Origin: CALCHA01 sp035548175
Lineage (GTDB): Bacteria > Planctomycetota > Phycisphaerae > WQYP01
Assembly (NCBI GenBank): GCA_035548175.1
Contig: DASZTO010000052.1
Location: 1 to 64,000 of the forward strand
Length of the DNA: 64,000 nt
Direction of reading: 5' to 3'
Within the stretch, counting starts at the first letter, position 1. Each line of letters begins with the position of its first letter. The position numbers were made by a program, and so were the translations under genes. Positions 45,704 to 54,519 of the stretch are shown here, one piece after another. The notes beneath the pieces are model-generated. The model was not told the DNA's origin and made no database searches. It was given only the letters and a program-made list of their open reading frames with translations.

Positions 45704-46654
45704 CTACTGCTCCAGGCCCTCGTACATCGGCGTCGAGATGTACCGTTCGCCGGTCGAGCACATCACCGTCACGATCGTCTTGCCCTTGTACTCCGGCCGC
45801 TGGGCCACCTGAAGCGCCGCCCACATGTTGGCGCCGGAGCTGATGCCCGCGAGTATCCCCTCTTCGCTCGCCAGACGCCGGGCCATCGCGAACGCATCCT
45901 CGTTCGTGCAGGTGATCACTTCGTCCACGATGTCCGTGTCCAGGTTCTTGGGAATGAAGCCCGCCCCCGTCCCCTGAATCTTGTGCGGCCCGGGCTTGAG
46001 CGGTTCGCCCTTCTTGAATTGCGTGATCACCGGCGACGTCACCGGTTCGACCGCGATGGCCTTGAAATTCGGGTTGCGCTTCTTGATCACGTGCGCCACG
46101 CCCGTGATCGTCCCGCCGGTGCCCACCGCCGACACGATCGCGTCCACCTTCCCGCCGGTGTCGCGCCAGATTTCCTCGGCCGTCGTCGTTTCGTGAATCG
46201 ACGGGTTCGCCGGGTTATCAAACTGCGAGGCGATCACCGAGTTGGGATTCTGCTGGTGAAGTTCCTGGCAGCGGCGCATGGCGCCGGGCATGCCTTCCGA
46301 GCCGGGCGTCAGGACCAGGTTTGCGCCGAGAATGCGGAGCAGGCGCCGGCGTTCGATGGACATGGTCTCGGGCATTGTCAGGGTCAGCTTGTACCCTTTG
46401 GCCGCGCACACGAATGCCAGCGCGATGCCCGTGTTCCCGGAGGTCGCCTCGAGGACGTGCGTGTCCTTGTTGATTTTTCCGGCCTTTTCGCCGGCCTCGA
46501 TCATCGCCACGCCGATGCGGTCCTTCACCGAGCCCAGCGGATTGAAGTATTCACACTTGGCCAGCACCGTCGCGCCGCCGGGGGGAACGATGCGGTTGAT
46601 GCGCACCAGCGGGGTGTTTCCCATGGTTTTGGTGATGTCGGAAAAGACCGGCAT
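45704..46654 (-). CDS. cysK: Cysteine synthase A
   Basis: This 316-residue PLP enzyme has the catalytic lysine in NPLGSVKDRIGVAMI, the substrate loop in EATSGNTGIALAF, the cofactor loop VGTGGTITG and the SGANMWAAL segment near the end. It makes cysteine from O-acetylserine and sulfide. It converges on the antiporter gene and diverges from an unknown gene. No cysE is adjacent. Confidence 0.93.
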   Translation of the reverse strand: MPVFSDITKTMGNTPLVRINRIVPPGGATVLAKCEYFNPLGSVKDRIGVAMIEAGEKAGKINKDTHVLEATSGNTGIALAFVCAAKGYKLTLTMPETMSIERRRLLRILGANLVLTPGSEGMPGAMRRCQELHQQNPNSVIASQFDNPANPSIHETTTAEEIWRDTGGKVDAIVSAVGTGGTITGVAHVIKKRNPNFKAIAVEPVTSPVITQFKKGEPLKPGPHKIQGTGAGFIPKNLDTDIVDEVITCTNEDAFAMARRLASEEGILAGISSGANMWAALQVAQRPEYKGKTIVTVMCSTGERYISTPMYEGLEQ

Positions 46655-46748
46655 GGCAGGCTCCTCACCAGAAGAAGGGTAAAGAGGCGATGCTAAAACG
46701 GTGCGCGGGACACGTCAATCGATAATCCGCGCGTCGGCGGTGCGAACC

Positions 46749-46757
46749 TGCTACAAT
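46749..46757 (+). promoter_or_regulatory. Extended -10 promoter upstream of an unknown gene
   Basis: TGCTACAAT is an extended -10 element (TGn plus TACAAT) 31 bases before the ATG at 46789. No matching -35 hexamer was identified with confidence. It resembles the elements at 12094 and 16069. Confidence 0.5.
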
Positions 46758-46788
46758 ACAGCAGCTTCCACTTGCTTGTGAGTGCCTC

Positions 46789-47391
46789 ATGAAACCCATG
46801 ACCGAGCCCCAAAGCACCCCCCGGGTGCTGGTTGATCCTTTTGATGCCTTTCTCGCGCGCCTGAGCCGGAAGTCTTTGGCTTCCGTGCAGGCCCATCTCG
46901 AGGCCACGGAGGGGCACGAGGAACTCGGGCACGGGCGGCAATGGAAGCGGCTGGCGGCGATGCTGGCCAAGCTTGCCGGCCACGCGATCGAAGCGTCGGG
47001 CCAGCACGTGCTGCGGTTCTACATCGCCGACGGCAAGTACCGCCAGCAGGTGTTCACGCTCGAGGACATGCGCAAGGGGATGATTCATGTCTTTCTGCCC
47101 GATGTGCTGGATGCCGCGGTCGCCCGGAAGATTCTGATCGCGCCGCATGAGGAGGACCACACGTTCGCCCTTGGCGCGGCGCCGGGCACGCGGATCGAGG
47201 TGGAGCGCATTTCCTCGGAGTCGAAGGAAGTGCCGGAATTCTGCAAGCCGATGCTTGGCTGGGGCCGGCGTGCGTTGCGGATGTCGATTTCGGCGACGGG
47301 GGACGACACGGTGCAGCAGGTGATATGGGAGCTGGGACAGCTCGCCGCCGAAGGCTGGCCCAAACCCACCGAAGCCGCTCCTGCCACCTGA
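46789..47391 (+). CDS. Protein of unknown function
   Basis: This 200-residue cytoplasmic protein starts MKPMTEPQSTPRVLVDPFDAFLARLSRKS and includes GRQWKRLAAMLAKLAGHAIEASG and FYIADGKYRQQVFTLEDMRKG. It has no membrane segment or known motif that I recognise. It has its own extended -10 promoter and ends 8 bases before the convergent PAP2 gene. A single-gene transcript is likely. Confidence 0.65.
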   Translation: MKPMTEPQSTPRVLVDPFDAFLARLSRKSLASVQAHLEATEGHEELGHGRQWKRLAAMLAKLAGHAIEASGQHVLRFYIADGKYRQQVFTLEDMRKGMIHVFLPDVLDAAVARKILIAPHEEDHTFALGAAPGTRIEVERISSESKEVPEFCKPMLGWGRRALRMSISATGDDTVQQVIWELGQLAAEGWPKPTEAAPAT

Positions 47392-47399
47392 TCGTGCGT

Positions 47400-48056
47400 C
47401 TATCGCACGGTTTTGCCGGGAGCGATACGCGACAGCATCCGATCGATGGGCCGGGCGACATCGTCGGCAATGATCGCCACGAGCAAAGCAGTGACGGCTC
47501 CGGCATACACATCCATCGTCCAATGCGCCCGCAAGGACAGGACGGCCACGATCTCGAAGATCGCCACGACTGTTGCGGCCGGCCAAAGCCACCGTCGCGT
47601 GCGGACCAATTCGCTTGCGCCGAAGATGGCGAGGGCGGTGTGGCCGGAGAAGAAGAGATCGTTGCCGACGCCATAGGTGACAAAGAGGGAGGGGAAACCG
47701 GGGCCTTCCTTGGGCCAGATCATGTCGGGGGGCGTGGGGAGGACGCAGAGGGCCTGGCAGATCTGGCGAAGTGCGAAGAGCATGAGCAAGCCGAGGAAGG
47801 GGCGGAGGGTTTTTCCGAAGAGGGCTTTGGCGAAGAGGAAGAGGGTGAGGGCGTCGATGAGGGCGGAGGAGGAGATGAGGAGGGCGTTGCGTGCGGCGGC
47901 GTGGGCGAGGAGGTAGCGGTTGAGGGGGGCGAGGAGGTCGAGGAGACCGTCGCCGATGGCGCCGGTGTAGGGGCGTGCGCCGATGAGGTGCTGTGTGGCG
48001 AACCAGGCGGCGAGGCCGAGGAGGATGAGGAGGAGTCGGAGGAGGAGTCGGGGCAT
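47400..48056 (-). CDS. PAP2-like membrane phosphatase (sphingomyelin-synthase-type C-terminal motif)
   Basis: This 218-residue protein has six likely TM segments. The motif GNDLFFSGHTALAIFGASE followed by RAHWTMDVYAGA matches the PAP2_C type, with the catalytic His residues in SGHT and AHWTMD. It should work on a phospholipid head group at the membrane. The true start is ATG 48056; a much longer upstream open frame is rejected because it lies in a low-complexity region. Confidence 0.78.
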   Translation of the reverse strand: MPRLLLRLLLILLGLAAWFATQHLIGARPYTGAIGDGLLDLLAPLNRYLLAHAAARNALLISSSALIDALTLFLFAKALFGKTLRPFLGLLMLFALRQICQALCVLPTPPDMIWPKEGPGFPSLFVTYGVGNDLFFSGHTALAIFGASELVRTRRWLWPAATVVAIFEIVAVLSLRAHWTMDVYAGAVTALLVAIIADDVARPIDRMLSRIAPGKTVR

Positions 48057-48510
48057 GGTGGGGCATGGTAACGGGAGGTGGCGTCGGGGTCTCGGTTGGG
48101 GATTTTTGGGGAGAGGATGTGGGGTTTTCTTCGATGTGTAGGGGGTGTTTTGCAAAAAAGGGTGGGTTTTTGCCGTTGTGTATTTTGCGGATTGAGGTTT
48201 TTGTGCTTGTGTATGAGGTTTTTTGGGAAATTGGACACAGCTTTCCCTCGCCCGGCCCAGACGACGGAAACAGGAAGACACGAAGGGATGAAGCCCCCCC
48301 CGACCACGAAGGCTTTTTGGGGTGGTTTGGGTCATGGCGCAGTGCTCCTCTTTGTCTATAGAGGGGAGTCGCGCCCAGTTTGTGCGCACAGAGACGGGGG
48401 GCGGATTGGGGTAAGGGGTTGGGGTTGTGGGGGTTGCGGAGGAAATTTTTTGCGGGGAAGGTGCGCGGGGGTTGCCAAGTTGTGCGCGCGGGGGGGATGA
48501 GGGGTTGCGG
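48057..48510. other. 454-bp gene-free region, G/T-rich on the plus strand
   Basis: No gene is supported. Roughly 48060-48250 is unusually rich in G and T on the plus strand and lower in GC than its surroundings. Three TGTGTA elements (48135, 48177 and 48208) are spaced 42 and 31 bases, close to whole helical turns; the last, TGTGTATGA, is one base from a reversed DnaA-box pattern. Around 48267-48300 lies a decayed repeat of the CACGAAG type. It is the upstream region of the PAP2 gene. Confidence 0.35.
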
Positions 48511-49110
48511 CTAGAGGCAGGGAGGGCCGGGGAGGAAGCGATCGAGGGTGGTTTCGAGGTCGGGGTAGCGCGGGATCCACTGGAGGAGGGCGCTCAGGTC
48601 GGTGAGGAAGGCCAGATAAGCGAGGGCGAGGAGGGCCGGTATCAGGTAGAGGGCGTACCAGAGGGAGGTATGGGCAAGCCAGGGGCCGGTCGACACGACA
48701 GCGAAGAAGCACAGAAGGAGGAAGGAGAGGAGTTGGAGGAGGCTGGTGAGCAGGATGGCGAGGTAACATGCGAGTTTGCGGGCGCGAAAGACGACGGGCG
48801 CCAGGAAGGGGCAGAGAAGTGCGCCGGCGAGGAAGATGGTCAGGGGAAGGAGGATCAGCAGGTTGTTGGAGAGCCAGGGTTTGAGGGTTGAGAGGGCGAC
48901 AGGCGCGCCGCGGGGGAACTGGCCGGCGAGGAAAGCCAGGGAAGCGGCGGCGGCGAGTGCGTTGATGACGGCGGCGATGCGGAGCCAGCGTGCGGCGGTC
49001 CAGCGGACGGCGGTGGGCGTGTCGCCGCGGTAGTGGAGGATGCGGGTGGAGGGAGGCGGGGGCATAGCGGGGGGTCCAAGGCGAGGTGCGGATCGAGCAT
49101 CGAATTTCAT
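48511..49110 (-). CDS. Polytopic membrane protein downstream of the PEP-CTERM gene
   Basis: This 199-residue protein starts at ATG 49110, which overlaps the stop of the PEP-CTERM gene (ATGA). A polar N-terminus is followed by about four TM segments (AAVINALAAAASLAFLAGQF, LLILLPLTIFLAGALLCPFLAPVVF, LAILLTSLLQLLSFLLLCFFAVV, ALYLIPALLALAYLAFLTDL). Function is unknown. The overlap ties it to the surface protein gene. Confidence 0.65.
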   Translation of the reverse strand: MKFDARSAPRLGPPAMPPPPSTRILHYRGDTPTAVRWTAARWLRIAAVINALAAAASLAFLAGQFPRGAPVALSTLKPWLSNNLLILLPLTIFLAGALLCPFLAPVVFRARKLACYLAILLTSLLQLLSFLLLCFFAVVSTGPWLAHTSLWYALYLIPALLALAYLAFLTDLSALLQWIPRYPDLETTLDRFLPGPPCL

Positions 49111-51053
49111 GGTAAGGGGCGACGGCGGGGGCGCAGGAGCACGCATGGCGCGCCGACGGCGAGGATGCCGAGTGAGGCGGGTTCGGGGACCTCGTCGACC
49201 ACGGTGAAGGTGGGCGAGAGGCCGGCATCGGCGGGATTGAGCGGCGGCGCAATGACGAGCGTTCCGTAGACATCGATAGTGCCGGCGAAAGCGGTGTCGG
49301 AGGGCAAAGTGAGGGTAATGCCAGGATCGACGATGATCAGGCCATCGGTGGCGGCATCGCCGTGACCGATCGAGGGACCACCAAGGGAGGAAAAATCGTA
49401 ATCGGCGGCAAACTCGAGGATCCCGTCAGGATGGATATAAAACAGCCCAGTGGTTTCGGGTTTCTGTGGGGCGGCCAAGTCGAGCGTTGTGCTGGGTCCG
49501 ATGCCCACAGTGCCGGCATTCTCAAAAGTGAGGTTCGGCCCGAACAATCCCCCTGCGAAGATGAACCCGTGATTGATAAGCGTTCCTGCTGTGATGGACG
49601 CCAAATCGGCCATTCCGTCTTGCACGAAAATCGTGCCGCTGGCGGAATTGAAACCAGGCGAAGCTCCCGCAAAGGTCCCTCCGCTGACGATCAGGAGCCC
49701 ATTGTTGTGAAAGACGGTGGTACCCGAGAAGCCGTTGGGGCCGCTGACCGCGAGGGTGCCGTTGTTTGTAATATGCCCGACTGGTTTTGCCAGAGACCCC
49801 TCATGGCCCTCAAAGAGAAGCCCGTGGAGCAGGAGCACCCCATTGTTGACGATCGCGCAGTCGGAGGTGACGTCTAGCTGAGAGGAACTGGCGCTGAGCG
49901 TCAGGGAACCCGCCGTTCCGATGGTGATGTTGGTCGCGAGTGGAAACTCTCTGGAGTTTGGGAGGAGTATTGTCGCCGTACCGTTTATGCAGGTCTGCGA
50001 TGGCAGAATCGTCTGATTGACGATGCCGCTGCCATTGAGAACAAGTTCTGAGAAGCCCATCTGGCTATCCACGATGTCGACGGCGCCGTTGATGGTGAGA
50101 GAGCCGGCGCCGGCCACGCTGGCCTCGGTAATGGTCGCGGCGTTTGTCACAGCATGGGAGTTGAACTCGACGGAATTCTCGTGGATGACCGTGCTGTAGA
50201 CGTTGTATTGTCCGCCGATGGAAATGGTAGGAGGCGGAGAATAGGACGCGAACTCGCCGTTTGAGATCACAACGGTCCCGCTGCCGGTGATCGAGCTTGC
50301 CGCCGCGAAGGAAAGTTGGCTATTGAGCTGGAGCGTCGCGCCGGCGTCGACGGTGAAGGTACCGCTCGTGCTTCCGCCGTCGGCAGCATTCATGTCAAAG
50401 GTGCCCGACCTGACTTCCACGTTGCCGGAATTGAAAAAGAGGGGCGTCGGATCGTATGCCGTGTCTGTGATCTTGGAAGAGGAAACTTGGCATACGCCCT
50501 TCGCGCCCGCATCCACAATGATCGTGCCGGTGTTGGCAAAGGTCGGTTTCTGGGAGCCCGCGTTCTTGCCGACACCAAACGTTACGCCGCCCACGGTCAT
50601 CGTGCCCGCGTTCACGGCGGCGCCGCTCCCCACATCGCTGGTCATCGAAAGCTGCCCCTCGTTGTCAAGTTCCCCGCCCACGTAAACACCGGATAATGCC
50701 AGGGTGCCGGTCGAGGCATTGTGGAGAAAGAGATTTACTGAGTTGCCGGAAATGGAACTAGCACCCGTCAGGGTGAGTGTGCCGTCCGACAACTTGGCTT
50801 CGGCCATGGTCAAGGTGTCAACGGTGATGTTGGCATTCACAAGATCGATCGTTCCACCGTTGATCGTGACAGCATAGGTGCTGCCGGGAGGATTGTCCGC
50901 ATTGGGGTATTCCCCGGTGGGGAGGGACCAGTGGGTGGAGTCGGTCCAGTTGCCGGTGGAGCCGTCCCAGGTGACGGCGGTGTCGGCGGCGCGGGCGAAG
51001 GTCGCCAGGGCGAGGAGCGTGGGGAGGGGGAGGATGAGATGACGGCGTTTCAT
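49107..51053 (-). CDS. PEP-CTERM surface protein with autotransporter-like repeats
   Basis: This 648-residue protein has a signal peptide, an N-terminal TWDGSTGNWTDSTHW motif as in autotransporter-associated repeats, and a long stretch of Gly/Thr/Asn-rich beta repeats (for example GTLALSGVYVGGELDNEG). It ends with the sorting signal VPEPASLGILAVGAPCVLL plus arginines. It should be exported and handled by an exosortase, which is not in this window. A nearly identical 146-bp piece of its C-terminus lies 1972 bp upstream. Confidence 0.85.
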   Translation of the reverse strand: MKRRHLILPLPTLLALATFARAADTAVTWDGSTGNWTDSTHWSLPTGEYPNADNPPGSTYAVTINGGTIDLVNANITVDTLTMAEAKLSDGTLTLTGASSISGNSVNLFLHNASTGTLALSGVYVGGELDNEGQLSMTSDVGSGAAVNAGTMTVGGVTFGVGKNAGSQKPTFANTGTIIVDAGAKGVCQVSSSKITDTAYDPTPLFFNSGNVEVRSGTFDMNAADGGSTSGTFTVDAGATLQLNSQLSFAAASSITGSGTVVISNGEFASYSPPPTISIGGQYNVYSTVIHENSVEFNSHAVTNAATITEASVAGAGSLTINGAVDIVDSQMGFSELVLNGSGIVNQTILPSQTCINGTATILLPNSREFPLATNITIGTAGSLTLSASSSQLDVTSDCAIVNNGVLLLHGLLFEGHEGSLAKPVGHITNNGTLAVSGPNGFSGTTVFHNNGLLIVSGGTFAGASPGFNSASGTIFVQDGMADLASITAGTLINHGFIFAGGLFGPNLTFENAGTVGIGPSTTLDLAAPQKPETTGLFYIHPDGILEFAADYDFSSLGGPSIGHGDAATDGLIIVDPGITLTLPSDTAFAGTIDVYGTLVIAPPLNPADAGLSPTFTVVDEVPEPASLGILAVGAPCVLLRPRRRPLP

Positions 51054-51078
51054 GGGTCCTTCTCCTGTAAGACGAGGA

Positions 51079-51498
51079 CTAATTTACCATGAGAGGGCGG
51101 CGGCGGCGAAGGGAAAAGGGGATTACCAGGGCGAGGAGGGTGAGGGATGCGGGTTCGGGGACCTCGTCGACCACGGTGAAGGTGGGCGAGAGGCCGGCAT
51201 CGGCGGGATTGAGCGGCGGCGCAATGACGAGCGTTCCGTAGACATCGATGGTGCCGGCGAAAGCGGTGTCGGAGGGCAAAGTGAGGGTGATGCCGGGGTC
51301 GACGATGGTGAGGCCGTCGGGGCCAGTGCGGGTCGGGCCGCCGGGAGAAGAAAAATCGCAACTTGCGGCAAATTCGAGAGTCGAGCCGGAATCCATGGCA
51401 AATTCGCCCGTGGTTGCCGCCTGTTGTTGTTGATCCATTGATGATTGTATCGGATGCGAGAACAGAACCGGGAAGATTGGGAAGATAGCCGTTGCCAT
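51079..51498 (-). pseudogene. Partial PEP-CTERM duplicate
   Basis: This 139-residue frame repeats the C-terminus of the 648-residue protein, with the stretch from GITLTLPSDTAFAGTID to VDEVPEPASL identical, then its own tail LTLLALVIPFSLRRRRP. It lacks the WDGS repeats and a convincing signal peptide. Its ATG shares a base with the preceding stop (TGATG), so it may still be translated. A decayed paralogue is most likely; a small surface protein is possible. Confidence 0.6.
51149..51294. repeat. 146-bp near-identical copy of 49177-49322
   Basis: The two segments differ at about two positions over 146 bp, but the sequence just outside them is clearly diverged. Such a sharp boundary suggests gene conversion or recent recombination between the two PEP-CTERM tails. 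Confidence 0.75.
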
Positions 51499-51830
51499 CA
51501 GCCGACGCCGATGAAGGGGCGGGGTTCTCGGGAGGGTTTGATGGTGAGAGGGGAGGCGGGAGGCGATGCGGGGGTTGCGGGGAAGCGGAGGGGGAGTTGG
51601 AGTTTTTGGCCACGGGCGTAGGCGAGGATCGCGTCGGCGAGGAGGCGGGCCTGAGGACCGCTGCGGATGAGGATGCCGGCGGTGTTGGGGTTGTCGAAGG
51701 CGACGGCGTGGCCAAGGCGGGGTTTAATGGTGGCGATGTCCCGATGGGGTTGCTCGTCGGCGGACAAGAGGACGGAGAAGGTTGTTTTGGATTTGGGAAG
51801 CCGGCGGATGGAGAGGAGTGTGAGTTGCAT
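51498..51830 (-). CDS. Small protein of unknown function
   Basis: This 110-residue protein begins MQLTLLSIRRLPKSKTTFSVLLSADEQPHRD and includes VAFDNPNTAGILIRSGPQARLLADAILAYARG, a soluble alpha/beta pattern. An AAGGA lies nine bases before the ATG. It is not recognised. It lies between a C39-like protease and the PEP-CTERM duplicate in one direction, so it may belong to the same transcript. Confidence 0.5.
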   Translation of the reverse strand: MQLTLLSIRRLPKSKTTFSVLLSADEQPHRDIATIKPRLGHAVAFDNPNTAGILIRSGPQARLLADAILAYARGQKLQLPLRFPATPASPPASPLTIKPSREPRPFIGVG

Positions 51831-51882
51831 GGGACGGATTCCTTTTGGGGCGATTATACCGCGCTGGGCGTTCGCGTGATCA

Positions 51883-52434
51883 TCATTTTGGGGAAGATTG
51901 GCGCCGCGCGCGGTGACGGGGAGCGGAGCGGAAGATCGCGATGCCGGTGAAACGGGCATTGAAGTGATCGCGCTGCATGGAATAGGCGGTGGCGCGGTGG
52001 GGATCGAAGATGAGGAGGTCGTCGGCGGTGGCGGCCTGGACGATGACGGCGTGGAGGTCAGTGACAATACCGGAGGGGTTGGAGAGAGTGAGGAAAGCGA
52101 GCCAAGGGGTAAGACGATCAAGGCGGCGAAAGGAATCGTTTTGGGCGAAGAGGGTGAAGGTCCAGTTGCTGGCGGGATCAAGTTGGAGGAGAGTTGGGAG
52201 GACACTGTCGATGAACGCGGGGGAGCCATGGAGGTAGCGCTGGGCGAGCTCTTCCTGGGTTAGTTGGTTGGCGTTGGAAGCGAGGAGCATTTGGAGGCAG
52301 GCGGCAGTGCAGCTTGTGGGGTTGGATTGCTGGATGACGCGGGGGTCGCGGTGTTCTGCGGCGCGGAGCCAGTCATAGGGGAAGGGCCCGCGTTCTACGA
52401 TTCGGAGAGTGCGTGGGGCGCGTTTTTTGGGCAT
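51883..52434 (-). CDS. C39-like cysteine peptidase
   Basis: This 183-residue protein has the C39/papain-like catalytic pattern QSNPTSCTAACLQMLL (Cys), a later His in VTDLHAVIVQAA and an Asp in LLIFDPHR. It has no signal peptide or membrane segment. C39 domains usually cut at double-glycine sites in exported peptides or cleave other short peptides. Neighbouring genes suggest a link to the PEP-CTERM cluster, but this is only position. Confidence 0.7.
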   Translation of the reverse strand: MPKKRAPRTLRIVERGPFPYDWLRAAEHRDPRVIQQSNPTSCTAACLQMLLASNANQLTQEELAQRYLHGSPAFIDSVLPTLLQLDPASNWTFTLFAQNDSFRRLDRLTPWLAFLTLSNPSGIVTDLHAVIVQAATADDLLIFDPHRATAYSMQRDHFNARFTGIAIFRSAPRHRARRQSSPK

Positions 52435-52542
52435 GGATTATCCGGGGAAAGTCTGGCACCGGAGGGGGAGCGGGGTTGAACCTAATCGTCCTGATGTAAA
52501 CACGCGAATGGCTCGTCGATCGAGAGTTTGTTTTGTTGAGGG

Positions 52543-54519
52543 TCAATGGAGGGTGATGGCGGCGGCGCTGAGGGGGGGGAGGGTGAGGGTGAGGGAGTGG
52601 GGTTGGAGGGTGATGGGGGCGCTTTTGGGGGAGATGGCGGTGGGGTTCTGGAGGGTGTTGCGGGCGGAGGGGGAGCCGGGGGCGAGGAGTTGCATGGTGG
52701 CGGAGGTGGGGGTGAAGGGGCCGGCGAGGGTGGTGGTGAGGTTGATGGGGGAATCGGAGGGGTTGACGAGTTTGAGGTAGATGGTTTTTTTGTCGTCGGA
52801 TTCGGAGGCGACGGCGCTGAGGGGGGAGTTGTCGGGGGTGTCGAGTGGGAGGAGGTTGGGGGCGTAGTGGTCGCGCCAGAGTTTCATGACGACGTAGTTG
52901 GGTGCGGGGAACCAGGAGGATTGGTTGAAGTTGATGAGGGCATTGTCCCAGGATTTGGCGGAGGTGGAGCGAAGGAAGAGGGCGGGGCAGGAGATTTCGA
53001 CGAGGTCGGCGTTGCGTTCGAAGACGTTGAGGATGCCGGCGGCATAGAGGCCTGTGCGCCAGTCGGTGGATTGGGCGTTCCATTCGGAGATGTAGAGTTT
53101 GATGTTGGGGTTGGCGGATTTTTTGATGAGGGCGCCGATGTCGAGGAGGTGTTTTTCGAAGTCGCGCGGGTTGTCGGCGTAGTCGAGTTTGTCGAGCAGG
53201 CCGTTGTAATAGTGGGGGGAGAGGATGTCGAAATCCCTGGCGGCGTTGTCGAGCAAGGCGGCGTCCCAGTGGGCGTTGGCGGGGATGCCTTCGCCGGGGC
53301 CGGTGTCGAAGGCGTAACCGCCGGCGACGGAGAGGTGGAGGTGGGGGTATTTGGCGCGGATGGCGGCGGAGAAGCGGTGGACGATGTCGAGGTAGCGGGG
53401 CTGGTCCATGAGGAGCCAGGGTTCGTTGTCGATTTCGATGACGTCGAGGGGATAGGGTGCGGGGTGGCCATTCTGGGCGCGCTGGTGGCCGAAGTGGGTG
53501 GAGTTGTCGCCGAGGCAGTATTCGAGCCAGTCGAGGTTGGGTTGGAGACCGCGGCGGGTGTTGAGGACGAGGAGGGGCTGTGCGTGGAGTTGGTCGCAGA
53601 GGCGCATGAATTCGTCGGTGCCGAACTGGTTGGGGTCGCGGTCGCTCCAGGCTTCGACGGGGGAGGTGCGGCGGTCGTCGGCGGGGCCGACGCCGTATTC
53701 CCAGAGGTAGGAGTTGGCGAAGGAGCCACCGGGCCAGCGGATGGTGGCGGGGTGGAGGTCGTCGATGGCATTGAGGAGGTCGGGTCGGAAGCCGCCGGTG
53801 TCGAGGGCGGATTTGGAGAAGAGGGAGAACTGGTCGAGGGAGAGATCGCCGTTGCCGGTGAGGGTGATGGAGAGGGTGGCTTCGGGGGTGGTGGCGGTGG
53901 GGGTGAAGGTGAAGGTGAATTTTTTCCAGTCGGGGGAGAGGTTCTGGAGTGGGGCGGAGAAGAGGGGTTGGTCGTCGGGGGTGGTGAGGGAAAGGGTGGC
54001 GGTGGCGGTGATGGCAGAGCGGGCGAAGAGGGTGAGGGTGTAGGATTCGTTTTGTTGGATGTAGATATGATGCTGGCGGATTCCGGAGGGGTCGGGGTTT
54101 GGGGCGGCATTTGGGGCGGGGCGCGGGGGGGTGCCGGTGAAGCCCTGGGTGATGTGGAGGGAGAGGGTGGAGTTCTGGGGGTTGAGGGGGTCGTTGGTGA
54201 AGGCGGCTGGGCCGAAGGTTTCCCAGTCGAAGGGGTCGGTGAAGGCGGGTGCGGGTTGGGCGGTGCGAGCGGGGCGAGGGGGGAGGATTTCGAGGGAGGG
54301 GTTGAGGATTTGGTCGCCCCAGATTCCGCCGTGGACGGAGTGAAAGATGTGTTCGAGGAATTGGGAGTAGATGCGGGGGTCGATTTTGTGGAGGGGGGCG
54401 TTGGTGTGGATAGTGAGGGTGGTTTGTTGAGGGGCGGGGGCGGAGGCGGGGGGGGTGGCGGGGGCGGTTTGGGCGAGGGTGGCGGCGAGGAGGAGTGGGG
54501 GGAGGAGGAGGCGGGTCAT
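52543..54519 (-). CDS. Alpha-L-arabinofuranosidase, GH51
   Basis: This 658-residue secreted enzyme has a signal peptide (LLLPPLLLAATLAQTAPA). The catalytic acid/base Glu lies in VIEIDNEPWLL and the nucleophile Glu in KLYISEWNAQS, both in the GH51 context with RWPGGSFANSYLW. A carbohydrate-binding-like beta domain (residues about 100-250) precedes the barrel. It should release arabinose from plant-type arabinans or arabinoxylan. No other arabinan-degrading enzyme is near. Confidence 0.9.
   Translation of the reverse strand: MTRLLLPPLLLAATLAQTAPATPPASAPAPQQTTLTIHTNAPLHKIDPRIYSQFLEHIFHSVHGGIWGDQILNPSLEILPPRPARTAQPAPAFTDPFDWETFGPAAFTNDPLNPQNSTLSLHITQGFTGTPPRPAPNAAPNPDPSGIRQHHIYIQQNESYTLTLFARSAITATATLSLTTPDDQPLFSAPLQNLSPDWKKFTFTFTPTATTPEATLSITLTGNGDLSLDQFSLFSKSALDTGGFRPDLLNAIDDLHPATIRWPGGSFANSYLWEYGVGPADDRRTSPVEAWSDRDPNQFGTDEFMRLCDQLHAQPLLVLNTRRGLQPNLDWLEYCLGDNSTHFGHQRAQNGHPAPYPLDVIEIDNEPWLLMDQPRYLDIVHRFSAAIRAKYPHLHLSVAGGYAFDTGPGEGIPANAHWDAALLDNAARDFDILSPHYYNGLLDKLDYADNPRDFEKHLLDIGALIKKSANPNIKLYISEWNAQSTDWRTGLYAAGILNVFERNADLVEISCPALFLRSTSAKSWDNALINFNQSSWFPAPNYVVMKLWRDHYAPNLLPLDTPDNSPLSAVASESDDKKTIYLKLVNPSDSPINLTTTLAGPFTPTSATMQLLAPGSPSARNTLQNPTAISPKSAPITLQPHSLTLTLPPLSAAAITLH

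Noticed and set aside
48057..48389. An N-terminal extension of the PAP2 protein
   Set aside because: The extension is low-complexity Lys/Pro/Thr sequence from a G/T-rich stretch, and the membrane protein begins normally at 48056.
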